Below the pieces are notes generated by a model. The model was given only the letters and a program-made list of their open reading frames with translations, was not told the DNA's origin and ran no database searches. The position numbers and the translations under genes are program-made. Source: Candidatus Delongbacteria bacterium (GTDB lineage Bacteria; CAIWAD01). From it: a DNA stretch of 64,000 bases. This document shows positions 43,760 through 52,395 of the stretch, in pieces (the stretch's first letter is position 1; each line of letters begins with the position of its first letter). The stretch covers positions 62,001 to 126,000 of the forward strand of contig JBAYTZ010000006.1 in NCBI GenBank assembly GCA_041675285.1, written 5' to 3'.

Positions 43760-46435
43760 CTACTTCACCAGCATGATCTTCTGCTGGTCGGCCGGGCGGC
43801 CGTCCAGTTGCAGGCTCAGCAGGTAGAGGCCGCTGGGCAGCCCGGCGCCCTGGAAGAGACGGCTGTGCGTGCCCGCGGCCAGGCGGCCGTCCTGCAGCAC
43901 GGCCACTTCCTGGCCCAGCACGTTGCAGGCGCTCAGGCGCACGTCGGCCGGCTGCAGCAGCTCGAAGCCCACGCGCGTGACCGGGTTGAAGGGATTGGGC
44001 CAGGCCGGGGTCAAGTGCGAGCGCAAGGGCCGGAGGGCCGCGCCGCCCGCCACGTCCGTGCCGTGCAGGTACTGGTCCACCAGCACCTGGAGCACCTCGC
44101 CCGTGTTCACCGAGGAGCCGGCGCCGCCGGCGGACTCCAGCGCGAAGGCCAGGTAGACCACGCGGTTGGCGTCGTAGCCGTTGTGGACGCCCACGGAGAA
44201 CACGTTGGCGTTGTCCAGGAAGATGGTCTGGCCGTCGCCGGCGGGGGTGACCTCGGTGATGGGGACCGACTGGTTGTTGGCGCCACCCGAACCCTGCAGG
44301 ATCAGGCTCATGCCGGCCGTGAGGGTCTCGGCCACACCCTTGGCGCCGCGCGTGTTGCTGGTGGCCGTGCCGTCCGCGGCCTCCAGGAACTGGCTGAAGA
44401 AGGGCGTGCCGTTCAACTCCTCGTCGGCGAACTGGCTGACGAAGATCAGGTCGTGTCCGGCGGCCACGTAGTCCGTGAGCAGGGCCTGCTCGCTGGAATC
44501 CGCCGTGACGGGGTTCTGGCCCGAGGCGTAGAGGATCCACTCGTAGCGGGCGGGATCCAGTTCCATGCCCGTCAATTCCGGGAAACTGGCCGTGCTGGAG
44601 CGGTACCAGTCGAGGATCCAGCCCAGCTGCCGGAAGGCGGCCTTGTAGTAGGTGACCAGGTTGCTCTCCCCCGCGCTGTCGTCGTAGAGCAGGATGGTGG
44701 GCAGGCCCAGCATGGCCGAGGCCTCGGCGGACTGCTCCGGCGCGTTGGCCGCCGCGAGGGTGAGGGTCAGGTCGATGTAGTGCGGGCTGCCGTCCAGGAT
44801 GCGCAGCAGCACGGGGTGCAGGTCGCCGTCCAGGGTGCCGTCCGGCGCCAGCGCGGGCAGGCCCAGCGTGGGCGTGATGACCTCCACGGCGGCGTCGGGG
44901 CAGCTCAGGGCGACGCTCAGCTCCTGGCTGGGATTGATGCCCGAGTTGGAGACCGTGTAGCCCACCCGCAGCGTGTCGCCGGCCAGGTAGTGGCCGTCGC
45001 CGTCCAGGTCCACCACGTGCACGCCGCTCAGGCCCAGCGTGGTCTCGCGCAGGTTGAGCAGGCCCTTGCGGGCGTTGATCCGGCCGGTGCCCAGCAGGCC
45101 ATCGTAGTCCGAGTTGCAGCCCAGTCCGTAGATGTCGTCCACGGTGCCCAGCAGGCGCTCGCGCACTTCCACGTTGGTCAGTTCGGGGTTCATCCACCAG
45201 ATCAGCGCCGCGCAGCTGGCCGCGTTGGGGCAGGCCATCGAGGTGCCGTAGAGACTGGCGTAGGTGTTGTTGAAGAAGGTGGAGTAGATGTTGGAGCCCG
45301 GGGCGCTCACGTCGATCCAGTCGCCGTAGTTGGAGTAGTCCGCCTTGCAGTCGTTGGACTCCGTGGCGGCCACGCTGATCATGCCCGCGGAGCGGTCAAG
45401 GGCGTCCTGGGTGGTGACGTTGTCGTTGCCCGCGGCGTGGAAGCAGAGCAGGCCGGCGTTGTAGGCCGCCGTGGCCGCGGTGCGGATGCTGCCCGAGCCG
45501 CCGAAGCTCATGCTGATGAGCTTGGCGCCGTTGGCCATGGCGTAGTAGATGGCCTCGGAGGCCGCCGTCTGCAGCACGTAGCCGTTGCCGTCCTGCGCGT
45601 GGTAGCCGGCCCGCAGGCACATGATGCGCGCGTCCCAGGCGATGGAGGCTCCGCCCACCCCGTTGTTGGTTTGGGCCGCGGCGATGCCCGAACAGTGGGT
45701 GCCGTGCCCGTCGAAGTCCATCGGGTTGTTGTCTTCGTCGTCGCTGTCCTCGCCGTTGGCGCCGTCCACGCCGTCCACGAAGTCATAGCCGTAGAAGTCG
45801 TCCACGTAGCCGTTGCCGCCGTCGTCGCTGGCGTTGATGTCGCCCGGTTCGCCGGGGGTGGAGTTGGTGGACATGACGCCGTCGCTGTCCAGGTCCTCGG
45901 CCGGGTTGACCCAGATGCGGTTGATCAGGTCCGGATGGTTCCAGTCCACGCCGGAGTCGATGATCGCGATGATCATGTCCGGGTTGCTGGGCGTGGTGGG
46001 AATCAGGTCCCAGGCCTCGTAGGCGTCCACGCGGCTGAGCGTGTACTGCTGGTTGATGCTCGGGTCGTTGGGCGTGCGATACACGGGCATGAGGTAGTCG
46101 GGCTCGGCGTATTCCACCAGCCCGCTGGCCTCGAAGGCCGCGGCCAGCGCCTCCATGTCCTGACCCGCGTCGAAGCTCAGCACGTAGTTGAGCGAGAGAT
46201 CCGGCGTGGTGGCCATCCGCAGGTGAGGATAGAGGGGCCGCACGCCCAGGGCCGGCTGCCCGGCCAACAGGGCGTCGAACTCCGCGCCCAGGCTGATGCC
46301 GCCGGCGCGGTCCGTGACGTCCGGGTGCTCGAGGAAGCGGACGGACAAGCGGCCCGGGACGTAGGAATGACCCGGTGAGGCCCACAGGCCCGGAGCGGCC
46401 GTCAGGCCGGCCATCAACAGCATGGTGAGTCGCAA
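43760..46435 (-). CDS. Secreted subtilisin-like protease with FlgD/Ig-type C-terminal sorting domain
   Basis: 891 residues from TTG 46435, chosen because GGGGAGGG stands six bases upstream; ATG 46423 is inside the signal peptide (MLLMAGLTAAPGLWAS). Propeptide-like part to about 130, then S8 domain with Asp160 (IDSGVDWNHPDL), His244 (DGHGTHCSG) and Ser399 (GTSMACP). Between Asp and His is an acidic repeat-like loop (SDDEDNNPMDFDG). A beta-rich middle follows, and the last 85 residues (PAWPNPFNPVTRVGFEL to QQKIMLVK) match the FlgD-like tails used for T9SS export in related bacteria. A sigma-54-like promoter lies about 95 bases upstream. Confidence 0.95.
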   Translation of the reverse strand: MRLTMLLMAGLTAAPGLWASPGHSYVPGRLSVRFLEHPDVTDRAGGISLGAEFDALLAGQPALGVRPLYPHLRMATTPDLSLNYVLSFDAGQDMEALAAAFEASGLVEYAEPDYLMPVYRTPNDPSINQQYTLSRVDAYEAWDLIPTTPSNPDMIIAIIDSGVDWNHPDLINRIWVNPAEDLDSDGVMSTNSTPGEPGDINASDDGGNGYVDDFYGYDFVDGVDGANGEDSDDEDNNPMDFDGHGTHCSGIAAAQTNNGVGGASIAWDARIMCLRAGYHAQDGNGYVLQTAASEAIYYAMANGAKLISMSFGGSGSIRTAATAAYNAGLLCFHAAGNDNVTTQDALDRSAGMISVAATESNDCKADYSNYGDWIDVSAPGSNIYSTFFNNTYASLYGTSMACPNAASCAALIWWMNPELTNVEVRERLLGTVDDIYGLGCNSDYDGLLGTGRINARKGLLNLRETTLGLSGVHVVDLDGDGHYLAGDTLRVGYTVSNSGINPSQELSVALSCPDAAVEVITPTLGLPALAPDGTLDGDLHPVLLRILDGSPHYIDLTLTLAAANAPEQSAEASAMLGLPTILLYDDSAGESNLVTYYKAAFRQLGWILDWYRSSTASFPELTGMELDPARYEWILYASGQNPVTADSSEQALLTDYVAAGHDLIFVSQFADEELNGTPFFSQFLEAADGTATSNTRGAKGVAETLTAGMSLILQGSGGANNQSVPITEVTPAGDGQTIFLDNANVFSVGVHNGYDANRVVYLAFALESAGGAGSSVNTGEVLQVLVDQYLHGTDVAGGAALRPLRSHLTPAWPNPFNPVTRVGFELLQPADVRLSACNVLGQEVAVLQDGRLAAGTHSRLFQGAGLPSGLYLLSLQLDGRPADQQKIMLVK

Positions 46436-46530
46436 GAGGAACCCTCCCCTTTGATATGTTTGGCTTGCGTGTAGAAGCAAGTTCCGGAAATCGCCGGCCC
46501 GCACCGGGCCTGGCTTCGCCCAGCAATATC

Positions 46531-46550
46531 GTGCAATTCTCATGCCTTGC
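46531..46550 (-). promoter_or_regulatory. Candidate sigma-54 (-24/-12) promoter for the subtilase gene
   Basis: Minus strand reads AAGGCATGAGAATTGCAC: GG and GC are separated by exactly ten bases, and the -12 part TTGCAC matches consensus; the -24 part is AGGCAT instead of TGGCAC. Transcription would begin near 46521, giving a leader of about 85 bases. Confidence 0.4.
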
Positions 46551-46679
46551 GAAGCGGCGCGCCCTTCGATAAACAGAAAAGTCAAGTTGGTTGAGTGACA
46601 TGCTCTTGCATTCCTCCCCCCGCGCAACCGGCGGCGGATCCATCTGGAAATCCAGACAAGCGTGTGGAAGCGCGTGCCC

Positions 46680-48533
46680 ATGACGACGGAATCCCGGCCG
46701 CGCTGGATCGCCGCACTGCTCATCCTGGTGGCCGTCCTGCTGCGCGTGGACTGGCACCTGGCCTTCCGCGAACTGCCGCTCTACTTCTCCCCCGCCATCG
46801 ATGAAGCCCTGCACTGGGACTGGGCCCAACGTCTGGCGGCCGGCCTCGGCTCGCCCGAGCGACCCTACTTCCGCGCGCCGCTCTATCCGTGGTGGCTGGG
46901 CCTGCTGCAACGCGGAGAGCTCGGCCTGGCCGGCCTGCGCTGGGCCGGCAGCCTGCTGGGGCTGGGCAGCCTGCTGCTGATGGCCTGGATGGGCGCGCGC
47001 TGGCTGGGGCGCGGGGCTGCGCTCTGGTTGCTGGCGCTGGGCGGACTGAGCGGCGCCTGGATCTACTACGAGCCGCAGCTGCTGCTCGAGCACCAGGTGC
47101 TCTTCCTGCTGCTGACCGCCACCCTGGCCTGGCTCGGGCTGCAGGAGCGGCCCCCCGGCCTCGCCGACGCGGGCCTGGGCCTGGCCCTCTCCCTGGCCGC
47201 CCTCACCCGACCCAACGCCCTGCTGCTGGCGCCCCTGGCCGTGTTCCTGCTGCTGCGGATGGCCGAACCTGCGGGGCAACGGCTGCGCCGGCTGGCCTGG
47301 TGGAGCGTGGGCTGGCTCCCGCCGCTGCTGCTGGTGGCCGCGCTGAACGGTTGGCCGGGCTCCGGCGTGCTGGTGGCCAGCCAGGGCGGGGTCAACCTCT
47401 GGATCGGCAACAATCCCCAGGCGGACGGACGCAGCGCCGTGCTGCCGGGAACGGGCCACGCCTGGGAGCGCGCGGACGCCCGCGAACAGGCCCAGCGGCT
47501 GGCCGGCCGGACCCTCACGGCCGGGGAGGAGGATCGCCTCTTCCAGCGCGAAGCCCGGCGCTGGGTGCTGGAGCACCCCGTCGCCGCGGCGCGCCTGACC
47601 CTGCGCAAACTGGGCTGGCTGCTGGGCCCGGCGGAGCTGGGCAACAACACCAGTCCGCCCGTGCTGGCCGCGCGCCGGAGTTGGCTGGCCGGCCTGCTGG
47701 CGCTCTCCTGGTGGAGCCTGGCGCTGCCCGGCCTGCTGGGTCTGGCCCTGGGCCTGCCGCGCAACCGGGCCCTGCGCCACTGGCTGCTGGGCGCCCTGCT
47801 GCTCTACGCCGGCAGTTTCCTGCCCTTCTTCATCACCGGCCGCTTCCGTCTGCCCCTGCTGCCGCTGCTGGCCTTCCCGGCAGCCGAGCTGCTGGTGGAG
47901 CTCGGGCGCCGACTGCGCCGGGACTCCGCGGCGCCGCCCTGGCGGCCCGACCGCCTCAGGATGGGACTGGCCGGCCTCGTGGTGCTGGCGCTGGGCGCAG
48001 CCGGCTTGTTCGAGGCCCGGGCGCTGGACAGCGACGAGGCCCGATCCCAGGCGGGTTGGCAGCACTTCCAGCTGGGCAACGCCTGGCTGCGGCTGGGGGC
48101 CGAGGATTCGGCCCGGGTGGCCTACGAACGGGCGCTGGCGGCCTGGCCCGCCCTGCCGGAGGTGCGCCTGAACCTGGGCCTGTTGGCGCGCGCGCAACAT
48201 CCCGCCCGGGCGGAGAGCCTGTTCCGGGCGGAACTGGAGCTGGATCCGCGCAGCGCCAAGGCCTGGAACAACCTGGGCACCCTGCGCCAGGGGCTGGGCG
48301 ATCTGCCCGGAGCGCGCGCCTGCTACCGGGAAGCGTTGCGGCTGCGGCCGGGCCTGCAGGACGCGGCCTGGAATCTGGGGCTGGTGGAATGCCAACTGGG
48401 ATTGGCGGCGGCGGCGCGAGGCGAGCGGGCGGCGGCGGAGCAGGCCTGGCGCGCGGCTTGGGCCACGCCGTATCGGGGCCGGGGATTGAGCCGGTTGCGG
48501 CAGACCCTGGACGGGCTGCCCGAGTCGCCGTGA
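46680..48533 (+). CDS. Membrane glycosyltransferase (PMT/ArnT-like) with C-terminal TPR repeats
   Basis: 617 residues from ATG 46680; GTG 46662 would add six. About ten to eleven membrane segments up to residue 440. The first outer loop has SPAIDEALHWDWA, with the Asp-Glu typical of lipid-sugar-dependent GT39/GT83 enzymes, and PYFRAPLYPWWLGLL follows. Residues about 455-600 hold three to four tetratricopeptide repeats (HFQLGNAWLRLGAEDSARVA, AWNNLGTLRQGLGDLPGAR), presumably periplasmic. It should use a polyprenyl-phosphate sugar to glycosylate a protein or lipid outside the membrane. It is one of the two plus-strand loci here and is divergent from the protease gene. Confidence 0.88.
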   Translation: MTTESRPRWIAALLILVAVLLRVDWHLAFRELPLYFSPAIDEALHWDWAQRLAAGLGSPERPYFRAPLYPWWLGLLQRGELGLAGLRWAGSLLGLGSLLLMAWMGARWLGRGAALWLLALGGLSGAWIYYEPQLLLEHQVLFLLLTATLAWLGLQERPPGLADAGLGLALSLAALTRPNALLLAPLAVFLLLRMAEPAGQRLRRLAWWSVGWLPPLLLVAALNGWPGSGVLVASQGGVNLWIGNNPQADGRSAVLPGTGHAWERADAREQAQRLAGRTLTAGEEDRLFQREARRWVLEHPVAAARLTLRKLGWLLGPAELGNNTSPPVLAARRSWLAGLLALSWWSLALPGLLGLALGLPRNRALRHWLLGALLLYAGSFLPFFITGRFRLPLLPLLAFPAAELLVELGRRLRRDSAAPPWRPDRLRMGLAGLVVLALGAAGLFEARALDSDEARSQAGWQHFQLGNAWLRLGAEDSARVAYERALAAWPALPEVRLNLGLLARAQHPARAESLFRAELELDPRSAKAWNNLGTLRQGLGDLPGARACYREALRLRPGLQDAAWNLGLVECQLGLAAAARGERAAAEQAWRAAWATPYRGRGLSRLRQTLDGLPESP

Positions 48534-48590
48534 ACGGCTCAGCGCGGGGCGTGCAGCAAGTCCGGAGGGCAATGGGGGATGTTTGGAGAT

Positions 48591-48605
48591 GAATGACCGT
48601 CATTC
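48591..48605. promoter_or_regulatory. Perfect 15-base palindrome, operator-like
   Basis: GAATGAC-C-GTCATTC, seven-base arms around one central base. It resembles TetR-family operators. It lies between the converging ends of the glycosyltransferase and sugar-kinase genes, not in front of a recognised gene. The rest of 48534-48734 has no gene I can support. Confidence 0.3.
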
Positions 48606-48734
48606 TGGACAGAAACTTCTGAATGGGGTCAAATCGTGGGAATTGCAGGGGAACCTGAATGGACGATTTTTCTGTTCAGCCGCCGCTCCCCAACGCCTTT
48701 GGGCGGGTGGGGGGAGGTGGGAGGGCTCGTGTGT

Positions 48735-49640
48735 TCACTTAACTGGATTAGTTGAACCGCCGCCACCACCCGGACTTGGCACGGATAGATCCGACAAGGC
48801 CGCCAGACTTTCCAGCCCCGCCGCCTCGCAGACCCGGCCCGCCGCCTCCGCCGCCAGCGCCAGCGCCTCCTCCACCTTCCAGCCCTGACCGAGAGTGGCC
48901 AGCAGCGCGGCCCCCAGCACATCTCCGCAGCCCGTGGTGTCCACCACCCGGTCCAGCGGCCAGGCCGCCTGGCGGCGGCAACCGCCCGCATCTGAGTAGA
49001 GGAATCCCCGCGCCCCATCGCTGACCACCACCCGCCGGCAGCCCGCCTTGCGCAGGCGCAGGCAGAGGTCCGCCGCGTCCTCCAGCCGCCGGGGCGGTCG
49101 CGGCGTCAACGAGGCGCACTCGGCCAGGGTCAATTGGAGCAGGTCCAGCCCCTCCACCCAGGCGAAGGCTTGGGGCACCTGGCGCAGCCGTCGCGGGCGA
49201 TCCTCTTCCCAGTCCAGGCTCAGGGAGTGCCAGTCCAGCTGCAGCCAACCCTTCGGGTGGACCCGGCGCCAGTCGCGCACCAGCGCGCGCCAGGTCTCCA
49301 GTTCCAGGTCCCGGCCGGATGTGCAATTGAGCAGCAGATGCGGACAGCTCAGGGCGGGTTCCAGCGCCTCCCGGGGCAGGGGCGGCACGCGCAGCCAGGC
49401 GGTTTCCGGCTTGGCCTCCGTCCGGCAGTCCAGAGTGACCTGATTGCCCGGCTCCGGCCAGCGCAGCAGGCCCTCCGGGGCGACGCCCGGCTGGGCCAGC
49501 AAGGGGCGGAAGGGCTCCGCGTCCGGTTCCGACAACCAGGCCAGCGGCAGCAGGGTCGCGCCGGGCAGCAGACAACGCAGGGCCAGCAGGCTGTAGGCCA
49601 GCCCGCCCGCCGAGACCAGGACGCGTTCCTCCCCTTCCAC
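48735..49640 (-). CDS. PfkB-family sugar kinase
   Basis: 301 residues from GTG 49640. The active-site motif DTTGCGDVLGAALLATLG (usual DTxGAGD) lies near 235-252, and the second PfkB signature VSAGGLAYSLLALRCLL is near the start. The homologous first strand appears to lie upstream in frame (RVGLIGTFNLDRL), but no ATG, GTG or TTG precedes it; only CTG 49679 is available before the der gene. The true protein is therefore probably about 13 residues longer, or the start has changed. Substrate unknown; ribokinase, adenosine or inositol kinase relatives are all possible. The C-terminus is Gly/Pro-rich. Confidence 0.8.
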   Translation of the reverse strand: MEGEERVLVSAGGLAYSLLALRCLLPGATLLPLAWLSEPDAEPFRPLLAQPGVAPEGLLRWPEPGNQVTLDCRTEAKPETAWLRVPPLPREALEPALSCPHLLLNCTSGRDLELETWRALVRDWRRVHPKGWLQLDWHSLSLDWEEDRPRRLRQVPQAFAWVEGLDLLQLTLAECASLTPRPPRRLEDAADLCLRLRKAGCRRVVVSDGARGFLYSDAGGCRRQAAWPLDRVVDTTGCGDVLGAALLATLGQGWKVEEALALAAEAAGRVCEAAGLESLAALSDLSVPSPGGGGGSTNPVK

Positions 49641-49701
49641 CTGCAGCAGCAGGCGGTCCAGGTTGAAGGTGCCGATCAGGCCGACGCGGAGCGGGGCCGG
49701 C

Positions 49702-51324
49702 TCAGCGGGTCTCGTCTTCGTCCCCGTCCTCGCTCCAGTCCTCGTCCTCGTCCGGATCGAGTTCCTCCTCCTCGGGGTCGAAGGGCTCGTCCGAGTCCGG
49801 ATCCCAGATCAGCGGTCCGTCCTCCTCCTCGCCCTCCTCGTCCTCGTCCGGATCCAGGCCCCGGGGGCCGCGGGGCTCCAGCGCACCATCCTGATCCAGC
49901 TCGTAGTCGTCGTCCTCGATGTCCCGGTTGCGCGCATCCTCGGCCAGCATGCGTTCCGTCTTCATCACCTCGTCCTCCGGCGGAATGGGTCCAAAGGCTT
50001 CCAAAAATTCGCGGCGGCGGCGGAAATCCAGCCGCACGGGCACGCCGCGCAGGTCGAAGGCCCCGCGCAGGCGGTTCTCCAGGAAGCGGGCGTAATGCGA
50101 GTCCAGGGCTTCCGGGAAATTGCACTGGAAGACGAGCCAGGGCGGATTGTCCCGCACTTGGCGCACGCCTTCGATGCGTACCCAGCGCCCGCCGTGGGAG
50201 GCGGGCGGATGCTTGATCACCTCGGGCAGCAGCACGGCCTCCAGCTCGGAGCGCAAGAGGTGCCGGTGGTGGCGTTGGTGGATCTCCCAGGCCAGGTCAA
50301 GGATCCGGCGCGCGCGCAGCCCGGTGAGCGCCGAGATGAAGACCACCTCCACCCAGGAGAGGGTGGGGATCTGATCGCGGATGCGCCGCTCCTTGTCGCG
50401 GGCGCTGTTGGTCGCCTTGTCCGGCACCAGGTCCCACTTGTTCACCGCGATCAGCACGCCCTTGCGCGCCGTGATGGCCTCCTCCAGCACTTGGACGTCC
50501 TGGTGCGTCAGGCCCTCTTCGGCGTCCACCAGCAGCACGCAGACGTCGGCGCTGTCGATGGCCGCCTGGCTGCGCAGGCTGGCGTAGAACTCCACGTTTT
50601 CGCGGATCCGCGTGCGCCGGCGCAGGCCGGCCGTGTCCACCAGCACGTAGCGCAACCCCTTGTAGGGCAGCAGGCTGTCAATGGAATCCCGCGTGGTGCC
50701 GGCCACGGGTGTGACCATCACGCGCTCCTCGCCCAGCAGGCGGTTCACCAGGCTGGACTTGCCCACGTTGGGCCGGCCGATGATTGCCACGCGCAGGTCG
50801 CCGTCCAGGCCCGACCCGCCGCGCTCCGGCAAGAGGGCCACCACCCGGTCCAGCAGGTCGCCGCTCAAGCGCCCGCTGATGGCCGAGACCGGCAGCGGTT
50901 CGTCCAGGCCCAGCTTCCAGAACTCCGCCGCCTCCAGCTCCAGGCGCTCGTTGTCGGCCTTGTTCACCACCAAGAGGGCGGGCTTGCCCGTGTCCCGGAT
51001 CATCCGGGCCAGCACCTGGTCGGTCTCCGTGGCGCCGGTCTTGGCGTCCACCACCAGCAGCACCAGGTCGGACTCCGCCAGCCCCACCTCCACCTGCTCG
51101 CGGATGGCCACGTTGAACATGTCGTGGCCCTCGGGCACGAAGCCGCCCGTGTCCATCAACATGAACTCGCGGTGCCCCCACTGGACCTCGGCGTAGTGCC
51201 GGTCGCGGGTCACCCCCGGCTGGTCGTCCACGATGGCCTTGCGGGTCTTGGCCAGCCGGTTGAAGAGCGTGGACTTGCCCACGTTGGGACGGCCGACCAC
51301 GGCGACGATGGGTTTGTGAGACAT
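49702..51324 (-). CDS. der: Ribosome-assembly GTPase Der (EngA) with long acidic tail
   Basis: 540 residues from ATG 51324. Two tandem GTPase domains: GRPNVGKST (about 11-19) with DTGG and NKAD, and GRPNVGKSS (about 185-193) with DTAGLRR and NKWD, followed by a KH-like domain to about residue 438. Der acts in 50S subunit maturation. The family is usually about 440-490 residues; here residues 439-540 form an extension that becomes almost purely acidic (DPDEDEEGEEED, DPEEEELDPDEDED). The sugar-kinase gene follows directly. Upstream is a 540-base region without a well-supported gene. Confidence 0.97.
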   Translation of the reverse strand: MSHKPIVAVVGRPNVGKSTLFNRLAKTRKAIVDDQPGVTRDRHYAEVQWGHREFMLMDTGGFVPEGHDMFNVAIREQVEVGLAESDLVLLVVDAKTGATETDQVLARMIRDTGKPALLVVNKADNERLELEAAEFWKLGLDEPLPVSAISGRLSGDLLDRVVALLPERGGSGLDGDLRVAIIGRPNVGKSSLVNRLLGEERVMVTPVAGTTRDSIDSLLPYKGLRYVLVDTAGLRRRTRIRENVEFYASLRSQAAIDSADVCVLLVDAEEGLTHQDVQVLEEAITARKGVLIAVNKWDLVPDKATNSARDKERRIRDQIPTLSWVEVVFISALTGLRARRILDLAWEIHQRHHRHLLRSELEAVLLPEVIKHPPASHGGRWVRIEGVRQVRDNPPWLVFQCNFPEALDSHYARFLENRLRGAFDLRGVPVRLDFRRRREFLEAFGPIPPEDEVMKTERMLAEDARNRDIEDDDYELDQDGALEPRGPRGLDPDEDEEGEEEDGPLIWDPDSDEPFDPEEEELDPDEDEDWSEDGDEDETR

Positions 51325-51461
51325 GCCTGCCTTGTTGTTTGCGGCCGGAGGGCGTCCGACCGGCGGATGATCCGTGCGGACGCGGCGCCGGACCAGGTCC
51401 GGCGGCAGCGTCGCGGGGTCCAAGGTAAGGAGAGCGTCCAAACCCTGCGCCCATCCCCGCT

Positions 51462-51632
51462 CTACGTGGTTCCAAAGTTTTTTCCCGCCGGCCGGCATTT
51501 TTCCGTGAATCGCCTTGCGCGGTTCCGCCGCAAGTGATACTCTTGGCCTGTCCTTCGGGCAATAGCAAAAACAGCACCCCAACAGCACGGCATTTTGGAG
51601 AACGACGTTTCCTCGCCACGGCGAGTGACCAT
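51462..51632 (-). CDS. Possible small open frame upstream of der
   Basis: A 56-residue frame beginning MVTRRGEETSF with a near-perfect AAGAAGGAG ribosome binding site ahead of ATG 51632. The product is basic and has three Cys; it matches nothing I know. Base composition in this stretch is poorer in G and C than neighbouring genes. It may be chance, or a leader peptide. The rest of 51325-51866 holds two hairpins (listed) and a CTCGC-CACG-GCGAG hairpin at about 51612-51625 that overlaps this start. Confidence 0.2.
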   Translation of the reverse strand: MVTRRGEETSFSKMPCCWGAVFAIARRTGQEYHLRRNRARRFTEKCRPAGKNFGTT

Positions 51633-51689
51633 AAGCTCCTTCTTTTACTGCTTTACATCCCCACAAAGCAGGTTTTAGGGCACAATCGG

Positions 51690-51727
51690 AAGGGCTGACC
51701 CACCCAGGTCGGCCCTTTCGACTTTTT
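51690..51727 (+). terminator. Intrinsic terminator on the plus strand without an assigned gene
   Basis: Stem AAGGGCTGACC/GGTCGGCCCTT (one G-T pair) with a short loop, followed by TCGACTTTTT. It works only in the plus direction, yet no plus-strand gene lies upstream for 3 kb, so it may end a small RNA. Confidence 0.65.
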
Positions 51728-51821
51728 AGCCCGCTCCTCCTCCGTCCGCTCCCACGCTCCCGGACGAATCACCGCCTGCCCGCGTTGCCCGCTCCGCTGG
51801 TCTCCACCTCCCCCCAGCATG

Positions 51822-51845
51822 AAAAAACCCGCCGCAGCGGGTTGG
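51822..51845 (-). terminator. Intrinsic terminator of apaG
   Basis: Minus strand AACCCGC-TGCG-GCGGGTT followed by TTTT, 22 bases past the apaG stop. Confidence 0.9.
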
Positions 51846-51866
51846 GAATTCCAGTCGGGCAGCCGC

Positions 51867-52280
51867 TCAGCTGACCTGCTCCAGCTCTTCGTCCGGCCGG
51901 GCCACCAGATAGAAGCGCCCGATCTCCACCTGGAAGCGCTCGCCCTCCTCGCCCACCACCTCGTACCAGCCCTCCATGGTCCCGAAGGTGCAGGACAGCG
52001 GGCAGAAGCTGCTGTACTCGAAATCCATCCCCGGCTCGAGGACGGGCTGCTCGCCCACGACGCCCAGGCCGTCCACCACGTCGCGGTTGCCGTCCGTGTC
52101 GATGATCAGCCAATGGCGCGCGGCCACCATCACGGTGCGGGGGGACTCGTTGCGGATGCGGATGCGGTAGGAATAGACGTAGTGGTCGTTCTCGGGTTCG
52201 GAGTAGTGCGGCAGATACTGGGGCTCGGCCACGACCCGGATCTGCCGGGTCACCCGCTCGGAGGCCGTGTTGCTGGGCAT
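51867..52280 (-). CDS. apaG: ApaG-type beta-sandwich protein
   Basis: 137 residues, the usual size for ApaG (DUF525). Typical motifs: YVYSYRIRIRNESPRTVMVAARHWLIID, GVVGEQPVLEPGMDFEYSSFCPL, and GTMEGWYEV. The fold is a fibronectin-III-like sandwich; ApaG binds small molecules or proteins and its physiological role is not firmly known. A terminator follows. A 115-base gap separates it from the PorV-like gene, so it may have its own promoter. Confidence 0.95.
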   Translation of the reverse strand: MPSNTASERVTRQIRVVAEPQYLPHYSEPENDHYVYSYRIRIRNESPRTVMVAARHWLIIDTDGNRDVVDGLGVVGEQPVLEPGMDFEYSSFCPLSCTFGTMEGWYEVVGEEGERFQVEIGRFYLVARPDEELEQVS

Positions 52281-52395
52281 GGCGAGATCCTTTCCGCACC
52301 GGTCGCTGGCGGTCTGCGGTGCGGCGAAAGGAACGCAGGCGCGGGCGGCAATCCAAGGCCCCGCCCTGTTTTTGTTCAGACAGCCCCCGCCAAGC

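Noticed and set aside
46596..46610. TGACATGCTCTTGCA as a sigma-54 promoter for the plus-strand glycosyltransferase
   Set aside because: The spacing between the -24-like and -12 dinucleotides is one base short and the -24 GG is missing.
51470..51727. tmRNA, 6S RNA or signal-recognition-particle RNA gene near smpB or der
   Set aside because: I could not find the tag-peptide reading frame, tRNA-like ends or the conserved cores of these RNAs in this or any other gap.
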